From a virus: a stretch of DNA of 36,353 nucleotides. Positions 21,401 to 30,557 of this stretch are shown piece by piece. Both the position numbers and the translations under genes were made by a program. Every line of letters begins with the position of its first letter. Positions within the stretch are counted from its first letter, which is position 1. The notes under the pieces were generated by a model that ran no database searches, was not told the DNA's origin, and saw nothing but the letters and a program-made list of their open reading frames with translations. The DNA is taken from positions 1 to 36,353 of the IMG/VR virus record IMGVR_UViG_3300013126_000104; one strand, written 5' to 3'.

Positions 21401-23782
21401 ATCGCCCATCTTAGATGACGCATCAATATGTTGAACAAGAATCTTATCCTCATCCAACAACTGCTGAACCACATTAGGGTCAGCACCCTGTGCAACCATC
21501 TCCTCATATTGACTTTGCAAAGCAGCACGACGCTTATTCAGGTCAAACAACTCCCTAGGTTTAGAAATACCCTTAGCACCCATAATCTTCTCATAAAGAA
21601 CAGTAGGGTCCTTAGGTATTCTCTTGGCATTAGGGAAAGTAGCCATGTAAATCTGTTGAAGATTTTTTGTTACAGCATAAACTTCTGTTTCATCCAACTC
21701 CAAAGCGGTTTTCATCATGGCAATTTCTTCCATCAAACCTTTATGCATCTCAAAAAACATGGCACGTTCACTAGCCTGACGACCAGCAGCCACATCCAAC
21801 GCATCAACCATCAACGTTTCAACACGTTGAATCTCTTTACGAAGTTTATCAATCTCTTTACGAGTAGCCTTAACACCTTCTTCTTTGCCAGCAATAATGC
21901 GTTCCATACGAGCCAACACCTGCTCAGCATTACCACGCACCTTGTCCCTGCCACGAGCAACCTTATTAATCAAAGCGTTACGTTGGGCAATAACAGCCTT
22001 ATGAACGACTGAAAGGCGTTCAACAAGTTCAGGGTCCATCTTCACACGTTGACCAATAACCTTGATAGCATCATCACCGAAGTCCATAGCACGACGGACA
22101 TACGCCTCACGACCCCTAGCCTTAGCCATGCTATAAGCATAACTATCAGCAATGCTTGCTATGTCGGTTTCAAAAAACTTAACATCTGGACCCAGACCGC
22201 TAACCTCAGAAAAGATTTTATTCATCTCATCAATGGTTCCTGTTTCCAGTTCCACACCCATAAATTCTTCGCCACGTTTAATTATGTTTCCTTGGTCGTC
22301 TTTAATCTGACCACGGTACTTACGGTGACGGGCTGCGCCAGTCACACCAGCCAATTCCTCAGCAGACAAATCCGCTTCCTTGAATAAACCTTTTCTTAAA
22401 CCACCATTTTTGGCGTAAATAAACTGTTTAGCCTCATTCGTTAAACGGTGGTGAATAAAGTCATCAATAACATTAATGCCCTTAACTCTTGCACCAAAAT
22501 CAACACCAAACTTGGTGTAGATTTCGTTAACCTCACGGACAATACCATCCTGCCACTGTTTATATTCGTCAGCAAACTGACGTTGAATAGGAGTAGCAGA
22601 AGCATAATCAACAGGGTTTTCTAGCAACCTAGCAACATTGTCCAACTCGCCAGCATCTTTAATATTGTTCAACAATTGTTTAACACCAGCAATGTTTTTT
22701 TGATACGCCATAGCAACAGCACCCTTGGCGTAACGTTTCGCTGTATTATCTGCAAGCAACGGAATAATCTTTTCAGATGTAACACCAAAAGCACGACCAA
22801 CACCAGCCTCAATAAACGGCTTAATTGACTTAGGAGTCAAAGCATGTCTAGCATAAGTAGCATACGTTGACCTAGCAATCAAGTCACCAGCCTTTGTTCG
22901 TGGCAAAGCAATCAAACCATACTTGCCAACAATCGCATCAGCCAACTTCTCAGTCTTAGGAATAACACGACCAGCGTAACGAAGACCATGTTTAATTCCC
23001 TCAGCCTCACGAATATGTTTCGGCACAGCCGAAACACCATAACGCACAACATCATCCAACTTGCTAGCCATCTCAGGATACTTAGCCAACATAGCCTTAG
23101 TACCAAACTTGGTAGCAAGGACAACACGACCAGCCTGACCCAAATAATTAACAGCACCAACACCAAAATATGTAACAGGGTCACCAAGAACGTCAACAGT
23201 AAAATCTAAAGGACCATCAATAAATTTTATACCAGTAGGTTGAAACTTGAAGTTCTCCTCCTGTCCCTGCTTAACAAAGTCACCCCAACTAGGACGGGCA
23301 TCAGTTTTAACATCACCAAACGGACTAATGACGTTTATGCCACCAACGGTGGCTAAACGTGTAGCATCAGCCAATTCTTTAACACCAGACTGAATCCAGT
23401 TACTAGCACGTTGACCGCCCTCAAGAACAGCACCAATACCTTTAACAGGCGCAAAAGCAACACTAGTAAGTTTCTTCCATAATCCGCCACCAACATCACG
23501 ACCCGCTGCTGCCTGCTTTAATATTTTTGCTGGTTCAGTGGAAGTACGCTGATTATACAAATTACTTCTAGCAATCTTCTGCAAACCAGTATTAACCGCT
23601 TTATCCAGTTCGGCTTTCTCTTGGTCCCTAGTAGATTTCTGTGATTTCAAATCAGACAACTTAGGCGCACGGCGTGCGCCACTATCAGATTCTTTGTCTC
23701 GCAAAAAATCATTTAAAGAATCATCAGCCCAAGGTCCTTTATCGTTGCTACTTGAACTAAATGGTGACCGAACAACAGCCAT
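18485..23782 (-). CDS. Giant internal virion (ejection-type) protein
   Basis: A 1765-residue protein, the largest gene. The N-terminus is disordered and charged (MAVVRSPFSSSSNDKG). Long amphipathic or coiled-coil stretches follow, for example around 590-700 and 1130-1230. A more globular C-terminal third holds Trp-rich segments such as WIWTTRNIPLQMVEMWARPS. Podoviruses carry proteins of this size inside the head that are injected to span the envelope. No transglycosylase motif was recognised. It follows smaller Gln/Ala-rich internal proteins. Role by context and architecture; no family can be named. Confidence 0.6.
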   Translation of the reverse strand: MAVVRSPFSSSSNDKGPWADDSLNDFLRDKESDSGARRAPKLSDLKSQKSTRDQEKAELDKAVNTGLQKIARSNLYNQRTSTEPAKILKQAAAGRDVGGGLWKKLTSVAFAPVKGIGAVLEGGQRASNWIQSGVKELADATRLATVGGINVISPFGDVKTDARPSWGDFVKQGQEENFKFQPTGIKFIDGPLDFTVDVLGDPVTYFGVGAVNYLGQAGRVVLATKFGTKAMLAKYPEMASKLDDVVRYGVSAVPKHIREAEGIKHGLRYAGRVIPKTEKLADAIVGKYGLIALPRTKAGDLIARSTYATYARHALTPKSIKPFIEAGVGRAFGVTSEKIIPLLADNTAKRYAKGAVAMAYQKNIAGVKQLLNNIKDAGELDNVARLLENPVDYASATPIQRQFADEYKQWQDGIVREVNEIYTKFGVDFGARVKGINVIDDFIHHRLTNEAKQFIYAKNGGLRKGLFKEADLSAEELAGVTGAARHRKYRGQIKDDQGNIIKRGEEFMGVELETGTIDEMNKIFSEVSGLGPDVKFFETDIASIADSYAYSMAKARGREAYVRRAMDFGDDAIKVIGQRVKMDPELVERLSVVHKAVIAQRNALINKVARGRDKVRGNAEQVLARMERIIAGKEEGVKATRKEIDKLRKEIQRVETLMVDALDVAAGRQASERAMFFEMHKGLMEEIAMMKTALELDETEVYAVTKNLQQIYMATFPNAKRIPKDPTVLYEKIMGAKGISKPRELFDLNKRRAALQSQYEEMVAQGADPNVVQQLLDEDKILVQHIDASSKMGDVRVRADYTEDGYLFGTFDDLSEQPFDPAAGEQTPFRVLNSKIIAPDANEFDPDASAIYRETFKNDPNSVAVHAIPTEDLVDMRDPDGYYWFFSPENEVHLAVGQALDRAGLDGTTFVDEYANLLREGGVDPFIEDQYPELHSLMIMLYNADTIDFPEGVVPDEVLGAVFDEIRENFQIIAASRAIPDSDVVGNQMFDDMLGYMTQLGRGEGEQVGWIMPSRVLYGADNPDAVGSYSVLIPNDYSYSKGVPIEELMGNPTSKVTPLGEQGTFVRSVLDKDYETASLEAHQRFAEVTGRLADAENVRVQAEETARQIKELGINIRTEKGQATKRLKAAQKQMERFNSTGKIRVSLDGGKTYKDATPDEVRSVLARKEKKIDVEYQKLQSRLDRIMEKETGAYRRKVTTMEERLPTLFDKVRAFNRWNDETGQVYRKDVDAMRTVLAEEPPTGIAGQESRAWTSRVQRTMESLQSIQDPNLALAYERLTMQLHADEAQLALLEYFQLPSISEDLAFAKKGVLGKAVDDIQRGWEKIENLGVQVPDELYDLWRPQLEKLIAQGAKGPIYKALREFYNWNVRFFKTYALATLGTGVRNAMSATFMNHVAGVETTNMLDGIKAAFAYMRNQGVDWVDDLGLDGAEKMLYLKAWEATEVTGHGMVDELSSLTKKGGFAERVVNNAYTRFFDGMHRNVERAVRMPMALDSLRKGYSFDETVARITRYHFDYSDLSSFDEASKRLVPFWIWTTRNIPLQMVEMWARPSAYATYEKIQEQNPVNPDLIMPSWISEMGPIGIGANFVLTPDLPQVRLRQAMEQLINPQRAIGQMLPLVKLPVELMLADKQLALDIPFSDKYEEAKGADKAVAFFGELLSKVGIDGVGRRNPETGKLEIGQKAQYAMGSAVPPLAQAQRLTGGFIGGKASYSDRMLSSWMTTLGIPAREVTESMERSELIRRQFNVSDALKDMVKKGLIEKER

Positions 23783-23785
23783 AAA

Positions 23786-24610
23786 CTATTTCTTATCCTT
23801 CTTTTTAGACATAGCCTTTAATAACTCAACAGCACCAGCCTTCTCAGGACTAATACCTTTAGCACGAGTTTTTTTTGCATATTCAGTTAAATAAATATTT
23901 TCTAATTGTCGTGCTTGCAAAGGATTAAATCCCCTAGCCTTACCTTGAGTTTCACCAAACTGCTTGGCTTTTTCACCCACACGCAACTGAGCCAACTGAA
24001 CAGCCGTAGTTGGCAAATCAGCCAACTCAGAAAAACCAGTAGCCTGCTTAATATAACCCTTAAAAGCACTACCTTCTTTTTCGGCGGACAACTTTTCACG
24101 TTGCTTTTGAAAAGCAGCAAACTGTTTTTTCTGTTTAGCAATCTCAGTGTCCATGTATTTGCTAGCATCTTTTTCTAACTCAGGCAACATAACAATCAGT
24201 TCATCCTCAGACAAACCAAACTGTTGCGCAGCAGCAGAAGGGTCAGCCATAATTAAACCAATATAATTCTGAACCTCAATAGGGTTACCACCAGATTCTT
24301 TAACACGACCAAAAAAAGCACGACTCAAAGGCTGATACTTTTCACCATACTGCTGATACTTAACCTCAATGTCGTTAATCAAACTTTCAGGTTCATAACC
24401 ATAATCAGGTTGAAAAGTTTCATACGGAGAAGTAGCCTTCTCCGATTCACGAATAAACTTACCTAAAGCCTCAGGGTCAGACAACAACATGCCAAGCAAC
24501 TGCTGTTCGGTAAAACCACCCGAACCAGTCAAATCCTCGGCACTGCCACCCTCACGCAAAAACGCAAGAATATCAGCAGCAGTCATTTCTTTTTTCTTTT
24601 TACTAGCCAT
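23786..24610 (-). CDS. Internal virion protein candidate
   Basis: 274 residues from the ATG at 24610 (MASKKKKEMTAADILAFL), which has GAGG at good spacing; an upstream in-frame TTG at 24616 is rejected. The ends are Lys-rich and the middle is helical, with a charged coiled-coil-like segment (EIAKQKKQFAAFQKQREKLS). It lies directly upstream of the giant internal protein and is probably packed in the head or at the portal with it. No enzyme motif. Confidence 0.5.
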   Translation of the reverse strand: MASKKKKEMTAADILAFLREGGSAEDLTGSGGFTEQQLLGMLLSDPEALGKFIRESEKATSPYETFQPDYGYEPESLINDIEVKYQQYGEKYQPLSRAFFGRVKESGGNPIEVQNYIGLIMADPSAAAQQFGLSEDELIVMLPELEKDASKYMDTEIAKQKKQFAAFQKQREKLSAEKEGSAFKGYIKQATGFSELADLPTTAVQLAQLRVGEKAKQFGETQGKARGFNPLQARQLENIYLTEYAKKTRAKGISPEKAGAVELLKAMSKKKDKK

Positions 24611-24639
24611 AATCAACCTCTATTTATAGGTGTTTTGTT

Positions 24640-25473
24640 CTATCTTTTAGGGTTACGATTACGACGCTTCTTAGGCACACCATACGTCGCAGCAGCCTCA
24701 GCCATAATCTGAGCAGCCGACTTCTGACCAGCCAACGCCTCCTGCAAACCAGCCATACCAAACTGCTGCTGAGCAGCCAAATCAGCAGCCACACCCTGCT
24801 GAGCCAAAGACTGCAACGCAGAAGCCCTAGAACCAGCACCAGCAGTCTGCAAAGCCTTCAGATAGCGTTCCTGCTCCTGATTCAACTGACGAGCCGACCC
24901 CTTCGCTAATTCAGCCATCTGACGATTAATCTCAGCCTGCTGAGCCGACACAGCCTCCGCCCGACCTGTCCCCGCACCATAAGCACCAAGAGCAGCAGAC
25001 AACCCCTGCTGTTCAGGAGTTAACTGAATAATAGGTGCCTCACTATAAGCCTGTGATGGGGTCATCGACCCCATATAATCAGAATAAGCCTGTTCAATCT
25101 GCCCACGACCAGTAGCCTGTTGTGCAGCCAAATTCTGCTGCAAAGCAGCCAACATATTCTGATACTGCTGCTGTGCCTGTGTACCATAATCACGCATCTG
25201 CTGCGCAGACTGCCTAGCCTGACGATAACCACGACGTTTCTCGCCAGCAGACAACCTAGAACCACCGCCTCCACCAACACCCAAACCAGCAGTCAAAGCA
25301 GCGATAATGCGTTCCAAATCAGAACCGCTAGTATCATCAACAGGTTCGGGAACACTTTCGCCAACATTCGGCATTTGGTTAGGTGGAATAAAAGCAGTCT
25401 CACCGATACCAGCAACCTGACTAGGACCAGCCTCGTAACGACCAGTCAACGGATTAAAAACAAGTCTCGACAT
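24640..25473 (-). CDS. Gln/Ala-rich internal virion protein candidate
   Basis: 277 residues. An N-terminal Pro/Gly-rich part (MSRLVFNPLTGRYEAGPSQV) leads to a GLGVGGGGGS linker near 65. Long Gln/Ala-rich helices (such as YGTQAQQQYQNMLAALQQN) follow and the tail is basic (PKKRRNRNPKR). This composition is typical of podovirus ejection proteins that line or exit the portal. The family is not named. Confidence 0.5.
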   Translation of the reverse strand: MSRLVFNPLTGRYEAGPSQVAGIGETAFIPPNQMPNVGESVPEPVDDTSGSDLERIIAALTAGLGVGGGGGSRLSAGEKRRGYRQARQSAQQMRDYGTQAQQQYQNMLAALQQNLAAQQATGRGQIEQAYSDYMGSMTPSQAYSEAPIIQLTPEQQGLSAALGAYGAGTGRAEAVSAQQAEINRQMAELAKGSARQLNQEQERYLKALQTAGAGSRASALQSLAQQGVAADLAAQQQFGMAGLQEALAGQKSAAQIMAEAAATYGVPKKRRNRNPKR

Positions 25474-25485
25474 AATAAACTCCTA

Positions 25486-25917
25486 TCAGTAACTTGTCAA
25501 ACTTTTAATATCAGCAGCAGTATTCATAATTGACCTAGTTTTATCCAAACGCAACTGAGCCAAATAATCCTCTAAGTCTGATTGCTGTTGCATTTCAACA
25601 GCAGCAATATCATTCAACGCATCCTGCATCGATTCACTTTCACGACCCAACTCACGTTGCAACGACTCAGCATAACTAGACAAACCAGCCCTAGTGATAC
25701 CTGACTGAACACTAGGACCAGTTAAACCACGACGACCAAACTGTGAAATAAGCGGATTAAAATTCCTAGAATATGTTTGTTGAATTTCTTGTTGGCGACG
25801 AGTTCCACGTTGCTGACCCAAGAAAGCAGCCTGCTGATTAGCGATACGTTGCTGTTCACGGCGTTTTTTGGCGGTGGCTTCAGCCACGCCATAATCACCT
25901 AAAAATACATCAGACAT
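25486..25917 (-). CDS. Small Gln/Arg-rich virion protein candidate
   Basis: 143 residues (MSDVFLGDYGVAEATAKKRR) with a Gln/Arg-rich helical N-terminal half, a short Gly/Pro turn (FGRRGLTGPSVQSG) and a charged coiled-coil C-terminal half. It resembles the next protein in composition and probably belongs to the same internal protein set. It overlaps the upstream gene by 8 bases. No recognised domain. Confidence 0.45.
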   Translation of the reverse strand: MSDVFLGDYGVAEATAKKRREQQRIANQQAAFLGQQRGTRRQQEIQQTYSRNFNPLISQFGRRGLTGPSVQSGITRAGLSSYAESLQRELGRESESMQDALNDIAAVEMQQQSDLEDYLAQLRLDKTRSIMNTAADIKSLTSY

Positions 25918-26125
25918 TTTTTACCTTCTTCTTCAATTCATCAACCTCTGACCGTAATCTAGAAAGTTCACTATAAACAGCGTTAAATGTTTGACGCAAC
26001 ACAGCCTCATTAACACGCCAATATTCAGAGTTCCCCAACGTTCCGTTGGCGTCATCCCAAACATATTCCAAAGGCGAGGACAAAAACGGTGAGCCTTTAG
26101 GGTTGTTAGTCTGTGACACGTTCAT
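25910..26125 (-). CDS. Small coiled-coil virion protein
   Basis: 71 residues (MNVSQTNNPKGSPFLSSPLE). An extended N-terminal half with EYVWDD and EYWRVNEA precedes a clear coiled coil (LSRLRSEVDELKKKVKNV). It lies between the collar fibre and the internal proteins, so it may be a tail or portal plug accessory. The family is not recognised. Confidence 0.45.
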   Translation of the reverse strand: MNVSQTNNPKGSPFLSSPLEYVWDDANGTLGNSEYWRVNEAVLRQTFNAVYSELSRLRSEVDELKKKVKNV

Positions 26126-26127
26126 AA

Positions 26128-26955
26128 TTAAGCCTTGATAATGTAGTTCAAAACAATGTATGGTTGCAGGTTGTTGTGCGCTGCACCACCACCAGCATCA
26201 GACTGGTTAACTGTGTGTCCGTGGTCGCCACTGGTATCCATAGTGTGGCTATGTCCAGCAGATGCTGTAGCAATATTTCCGTTTGTTGTTCCAGTGCTGG
26301 GTGATTCAGCAAATCTTGAACCGCCGTGAGAGTGGACAGCGGTTGAAGTAGTAGAACGTGAAGGAACATCATGTGTGTGGTCACCACCTGAAATACTGTG
26401 ACCATGACCTCCATTATTTACAACACCAACACTGTGACCGTGGCTTGGCATTTCCGATGTTGTTAAAGTATGTGTTTTAGCACCACCAGTTTCACCCAAA
26501 GCATCAAACTCTGTTTGAGTAGAATCAAACCCAACAGGAACACGACCCTTTAGGTTCGGAACACGAAAGTGTGTAGAACCAGCCCCACCGCTTCCATTAG
26601 TGTTAGCACCGTAAGGAAACTGTGTTCCATTTGCTGTCAAAACATTATATAATGCTGTGTAACTAGCAATCGCAACTTCAGAACCATCACACAACATCCA
26701 GCCCGTTGGTGCGTTAGCACCAGCATACTGATTAATAGAACCAGTAGGAGCCAACTTCTCTAACAAAGCATCAGCAACCTTAGCCTCGGTAATAGCATCA
26801 TCGGTAATAGAAGCAGTAGTAGCCTTGACCGTGCCATCAACTTGAACAAGGTTTGTTTCAATAAAGTTTTTAACCGTTGTAAAGTTGGCGTTAACATCAG
26901 CAGCAATAGCCCGTGCGCCAGCAACAAACGAATTAGGAATAGTTAAAGTAGCCAT
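26128..26955 (-). CDS. Phage tail collar-domain fibre
   Basis: 275 residues. The N-terminal 65 residues form a short helical anchor (GARAIAADVNANFTTVKNF). Then comes the collar-domain signature: APTGWMLCDGSEV (about 82-94), FRVPNLKGRVPVG (about 128-140), and a His-rich tail with repeated SHGHS, GHTHD and HSHT motifs that bind metal in similar fibres. It is probably a short tail fibre or tail-tip protein contacting the host. It is the third possible adhesion system, separate from the collagen-like and polyglycine proteins near 1-4 kb. Confidence 0.8.
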   Translation of the reverse strand: MATLTIPNSFVAGARAIAADVNANFTTVKNFIETNLVQVDGTVKATTASITDDAITEAKVADALLEKLAPTGSINQYAGANAPTGWMLCDGSEVAIASYTALYNVLTANGTQFPYGANTNGSGGAGSTHFRVPNLKGRVPVGFDSTQTEFDALGETGGAKTHTLTTSEMPSHGHSVGVVNNGGHGHSISGGDHTHDVPSRSTTSTAVHSHGGSRFAESPSTGTTNGNIATASAGHSHTMDTSGDHGHTVNQSDAGGGAAHNNLQPYIVLNYIIKA

Positions 26956-26957
26956 AA

Positions 26958-28640
26958 TTAACCAGTCACCCTCTTAGAAGTAAATTTATATCCAATACTA
27001 TTAATACCCCATTGTTCACCAACAGGACCCTCAAACAACAACTGAACCGTTTTACATAAACCAAGATTACGTCCCTTGACAATTCGTGAAGACTCAGGGT
27101 TAGCAGCCCAATAAGAACCATAATCAGAAGCAGGCGAAGCCTGATTCCAAAAATCTTCATCCCAAGAAAAACCAAAAATTTCTGGTTGATTCAAATTAAA
27201 ACGACGCTTCTCACTTGATTCATCAAAATCATGGTAAACACCAACAATAATAGTTTGTTCATCAACTGATTCTTTAATAACAAAATCAGGACGACGAAAC
27301 ATTTTGCGTTGCATATATGTCCCCGCATCAAACCATTTCGTGCGGTAATAAGAACTAAAACCAGTTTCAGTACCAGAAATATTATCCAAAGCAGTATTAT
27401 ATAAATCAACACTAAGAAGCGCATTAGTCACAGGATGAGCCACAACATACAACGGGTCGCTACTGGCATTTAAAAAGTCACATCCGCTGATGGTTCCATA
27501 ACCATCTGCGGTAGAAAACTGAAGAAAAGCCCCCAATTGCGGGTCATAAACAAAATTAACAGTAGATACACTAGGAGATGCCGTCTTAGAGTACGGCAAA
27601 GAAATCCAAACACGTTTACGAATATAAGCCACAGAAATAAACTCTTTAGCACCAATATTGACATAATTCAAATCAATCAACGAACGAATAGGACCAGTCA
27701 AGTCACGCAACTGCGACCCATCATAATAGTAAAAACCATTTTCATTAGACCAAAAGAAAACACCATTTTCACTGACAGCCATATAATTATGGTCAGTGCA
27801 ACCAATGTGTGTGCTAATTTCAACAACATTAAAAGTATTAGTGTCGTAACCAACCAAAGCAAAAATAGCGTTAGGTTTAAAAATAACCAACTGACCGCCG
27901 ATAGAAACAATGCCGGTAATGCCGTCCCCGCCAGCAATAACATCAATATAATCATCATACGCCCAGTTCGTTGGAATACCTTCCAACGACCAACGCAACC
28001 TATTAGGGTACTGATACACCGTAGTAGAAGGATTGCTATCAATAGGTTCAGAAACATATGCAGCAAACATCTTATTAGCATGGACAGCGAGATGTTCAGC
28101 CTGAGGTAACACAACTTGAGCAGTAGTTGGGGTTGTTTGCCAAGGATGAGGGTTTTGACCAGTACGAGTAATTACAGTCGCATAATTATCGCCAGTAACC
28201 CAAGAATAACCACCAGTAGTACCAGAAGCACCAGTAGCAATATACAACTTCTTACCCCAAGCGACAGCACAAGGTCCGTGGTCGCTAGTAGTTGTTACAG
28301 CATTACCAGAAGAATACTCAAGACGAGTCATATTTCCACCAGAAGAATGATAAATATGGTCTTCAGTAGTAAAAATAATTCGAGAAGAATCACCATAAAA
28401 AGGCATAACTTTTCGTGGTTTCCAAGTAGTGCTAAACGAGTTAATAGTTGCAGAACCATGCAACAAATAACCATTATCAGGATTTAAACGGCGCATAGCA
28501 CCACGACTAAAAACACCACCCCTAGGGTCAATTTCCACGTTCATCATCTGCGGAGATTCATTATCCGCTAACTGAAACTGGTCAGACCTAAGGTTTAAAC
28601 CACCAGAAAAATCTTTCTGCTCAAAAACATTAATAGACAT
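26958..28640 (-). CDS. Podovirus-type tail or stabilisation protein
   Basis: 560 residues, mostly beta. The N-terminus (FEQKDFSGGLNLRSDQFQLA, then DNESPQMMNVEIDPRGGVFSR) is a start I associate with tail tube or stabilisation proteins of environmental podoviruses. Repeated strand motifs with aromatic and Gly residues suggest a propeller-like fold around the tail axis. It follows the adaptor gene by 2 bases and precedes the collar fibre, the normal order for a short tail. Exact ring position unknown. Confidence 0.6.
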   Translation of the reverse strand: MSINVFEQKDFSGGLNLRSDQFQLADNESPQMMNVEIDPRGGVFSRGAMRRLNPDNGYLLHGSATINSFSTTWKPRKVMPFYGDSSRIIFTTEDHIYHSSGGNMTRLEYSSGNAVTTTSDHGPCAVAWGKKLYIATGASGTTGGYSWVTGDNYATVITRTGQNPHPWQTTPTTAQVVLPQAEHLAVHANKMFAAYVSEPIDSNPSTTVYQYPNRLRWSLEGIPTNWAYDDYIDVIAGGDGITGIVSIGGQLVIFKPNAIFALVGYDTNTFNVVEISTHIGCTDHNYMAVSENGVFFWSNENGFYYYDGSQLRDLTGPIRSLIDLNYVNIGAKEFISVAYIRKRVWISLPYSKTASPSVSTVNFVYDPQLGAFLQFSTADGYGTISGCDFLNASSDPLYVVAHPVTNALLSVDLYNTALDNISGTETGFSSYYRTKWFDAGTYMQRKMFRRPDFVIKESVDEQTIIVGVYHDFDESSEKRRFNLNQPEIFGFSWDEDFWNQASPASDYGSYWAANPESSRIVKGRNLGLCKTVQLLFEGPVGEQWGINSIGYKFTSKRVTG

Positions 28641-28642
28641 AA

Positions 28643-29350
28643 TCAGCCAAGACTTTTACCAAGACGTTGCAACCAGCCTTTTTCGGAAGGCATATTGCGT
28701 GCCATACCACCAGACAAAACCACAGGATGATGAGCCACAGGTTCCATAACATTTTTTCGTGCCAACGCAACACCCTCATCAAAAGACTGCTTATAAAGTT
28801 GCGCCATAGTCGGGTCTTCCAACTGTTGATAAATACGACTGCACGCATAATAAACCAAAGGAAAATGCAAATTAGGACTAGCATCAACATCGCCCTCATC
28901 AGTTTGCCAATCAAACGGCTCACGATAACCACGACACACCAAAGTACGATTAGACTCAGGCTTAGGATACAAATGAATCTGACCAGCCCACACCGAATAA
29001 AACAACGGGTCACCATTCGTGTCATAAGCACCAATATAGGTAGCCTCAGCCTCATCATAACCAACATTAGCCAAACGAACACCAGTATTAGTGTTATCAA
29101 CAATACTGGAAACCTGAGAAAGAGTGTCGCTAGTTAAATCAGCAATCGTATATGCACGAACCCCTGTTCGTGCCTGAAAACTAAAAGACACCTCAAGAAA
29201 CGTCCAACGCTTCTCAAGGTCTAAAATACGGTAATAACCGTCACGAATATATAAATCCAAAACAGAATCTGAAACATCATCCTCATCCAAGTCGGTAATA
29301 TCACGAACAGTTTGACGCAGAGTATCTGCGTTCATAGTCACATAAGCCAT
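28643..29350 (-). CDS. Head-tail adaptor (connector) protein
   Basis: 235 residues. The helical N-terminal part (DTLRQTVRDITDLDEDDVSD, then YIRDGYYRILDLEKRWTFLE) followed by beta strands (GDPLFYSVWAGQIHLYPKPE and GYREPFDW) matches gp6/T7 gp11-type adaptors that dock below the portal. It lies between small head proteins and the large tail protein, as expected. Its start overlaps the preceding stop by one base. Confidence 0.65.
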   Translation of the reverse strand: MAYVTMNADTLRQTVRDITDLDEDDVSDSVLDLYIRDGYYRILDLEKRWTFLEVSFSFQARTGVRAYTIADLTSDTLSQVSSIVDNTNTGVRLANVGYDEAEATYIGAYDTNGDPLFYSVWAGQIHLYPKPESNRTLVCRGYREPFDWQTDEGDVDASPNLHFPLVYYACSRIYQQLEDPTMAQLYKQSFDEGVALARKNVMEPVAHHPVVLSGGMARNMPSEKGWLQRLGKSLG

Positions 29351-29634
29351 TATTCACCGTCCTGTTCCGAAATCACATCTTCAACTTTAGATTTAAAATC
29401 AATACCAGCCGACCTAAGATGACCAGCACACATGTCCTGTCCCCGCACTTTGTTGCCTTCACAGGTGTCATTGTTGGCTGAACACTTATTGCCACGCCCC
29501 ACATAGGGGCGTGATGGTGGTGCTATACGGGCATCAGAAACCTGATTACGGCGTGAAGAATACTGTGGCTCCCCATACAAAGCATGGGCAGGGACAGCAT
29601 TGGGATTATAATTGTAAGCAGTTCTATCAACCAT
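29350..29634 (-). CDS. Small Cys/His protein
   Basis: 94 residues. An extended Pro/Tyr-rich N-terminus (MVDRTAYNYNPNAVPAHALY) precedes KCSANNDTCEG...DMCAGHLRS, in which C51, C58, C69 and H72 form a likely zinc site. Similar short Cys-Cys-Cys-His proteins occur in actinobacterial phages. It lies in the head-tail gene run, so it may be a small structural or assembly part. It overlaps both neighbours by one to eight bases. Confidence 0.5.
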   Translation of the reverse strand: MVDRTAYNYNPNAVPAHALYGEPQYSSRRNQVSDARIAPPSRPYVGRGNKCSANNDTCEGNKVRGQDMCAGHLRSAGIDFKSKVEDVISEQDGE

Positions 29635-30076
29635 TATATATAGCCAGTTTGTTCCTATTTTGAACGTCTAGTGTTTGTTCCTGCAATCTTGCATCAGCAT
29701 CAAGTTTATCTAGTTTTTTCTTAGCAGCAGCAATAGCATCTTTTTGTGAAGTACGGGGAGCCTTCTTTGCTGGCAACTTAGGAAACAAAGGATTAGAATT
29801 TTGTGCCGATGCAGCAGGATTTACAGGGGGCTTGGGTGGAGTCAACTTAGGATAAGTTTTTTTCTCTTTAGACATGCGCTTTGTATATTCAGCCATTTTA
29901 GGTGAATTTGGTGTTGACCTACCAGCAGACTTCTTAATCGACTTTGCTGCTTCGGCTCTTGTAGCCAACCGAGAACTACCACCAGTACGCCTAGCAACAC
30001 CCTTGGCTGCTTTACTAGCACCCTTAACTACTTGTTCAGCAATTTCCCGAGCAGTCTCTTTCTTTCCTTTAGCCAT
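29627..30076 (-). CDS. Basic Lys/Ala-rich protein
   Basis: 149 residues, strongly basic and low complexity (MAKGKKETAREIAEQVVKGA). A Pro-rich middle (KLTPPKPPVNPAA) and a helical C-terminus (AIAAAKKKLDKLDADARLQE) follow. Histone-like composition suggests DNA contact inside the head or a scaffold-type role. It lies after a GC-rich terminator-like hairpin. The family is not recognised. Confidence 0.45.
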   Translation of the reverse strand: MAKGKKETAREIAEQVVKGASKAAKGVARRTGGSSRLATRAEAAKSIKKSAGRSTPNSPKMAEYTKRMSKEKKTYPKLTPPKPPVNPAASAQNSNPLFPKLPAKKAPRTSQKDAIAAAKKKLDKLDADARLQEQTLDVQNRNKLAIYNG

Positions 30077-30100
30077 TATAGTTCCAATCTATAATAAATA

Positions 30101-30127
30101 TGGGCGGGGGCGAAACACCCCCGCCCA
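30101..30127 (-). terminator. GC-rich hairpin between head genes
   Basis: TGGGCGGGGG-cgaaaca-CCCCCGCCCA has ten perfect pairs. It follows the 30153 gene on the minus strand and is followed by an AT-rich stretch without a clean U run. It may lower transcription downstream of the capsid genes or stabilise the upstream mRNA 3' end. It is similar to the hairpins at 30595 and 13671. Confidence 0.5.
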
Positions 30128-30152
30128 CATCAATTGTTTATATTATTATGTA

Positions 30153-30557
30153 TTACTTACGGTAAACAGAAACCGCAGATGCGCTGGTAACAACACCAAC
30201 AAACGTACCTGAAGATGCAGCAGCAACAGCAGCCGAACCAACAATAGTAACGGTTGTTCCACCAACAAGTGTCACAGCATGTGTTTCTGCTGCAAGGTTA
30301 ACAATTGTGAACTCGAAAGAAGTTCCAACTTCTTCATCGGTGAGTAGTGTCAGCAACTGCGCAGCAGTAGCCGTAGTAAGGTTGCGTGCAGCCGTTGGGG
30401 TAATCGTGAACAACTTGCTTTCAACAAGTTGAGCAGCGGTCAACGTAGCAGCAGCGTCTGTCAATGCAACAGCAGTAACTTTTTCTCGTGCTGTAACATA
30501 CGATTCGATACGCTTACGGCTGATTGCACCATCGGTGTCATTTGACTTAAGTGGCAT
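30153..30557 (-). CDS. Putative head decoration or fibre protein
   Basis: 134 residues. A short polar start (MPLKSNDTDGAISRKRIESY) is followed by Ala/Thr/Val-rich strands (AAATLTAAQLVESKLFTITP, then VTLVGGTTVTIVGSAAVAAA), like beta-rich decoration proteins. It lies immediately after the major capsid gene and is set off by hairpins on both sides, so it may be made in large amounts. There are no Cys. Role inferred from position. Confidence 0.5.
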   Translation of the reverse strand: MPLKSNDTDGAISRKRIESYVTAREKVTAVALTDAAATLTAAQLVESKLFTITPTAARNLTTATAAQLLTLLTDEEVGTSFEFTIVNLAAETHAVTLVGGTTVTIVGSAAVAAASSGTFVGVVTSASAVSVYRK

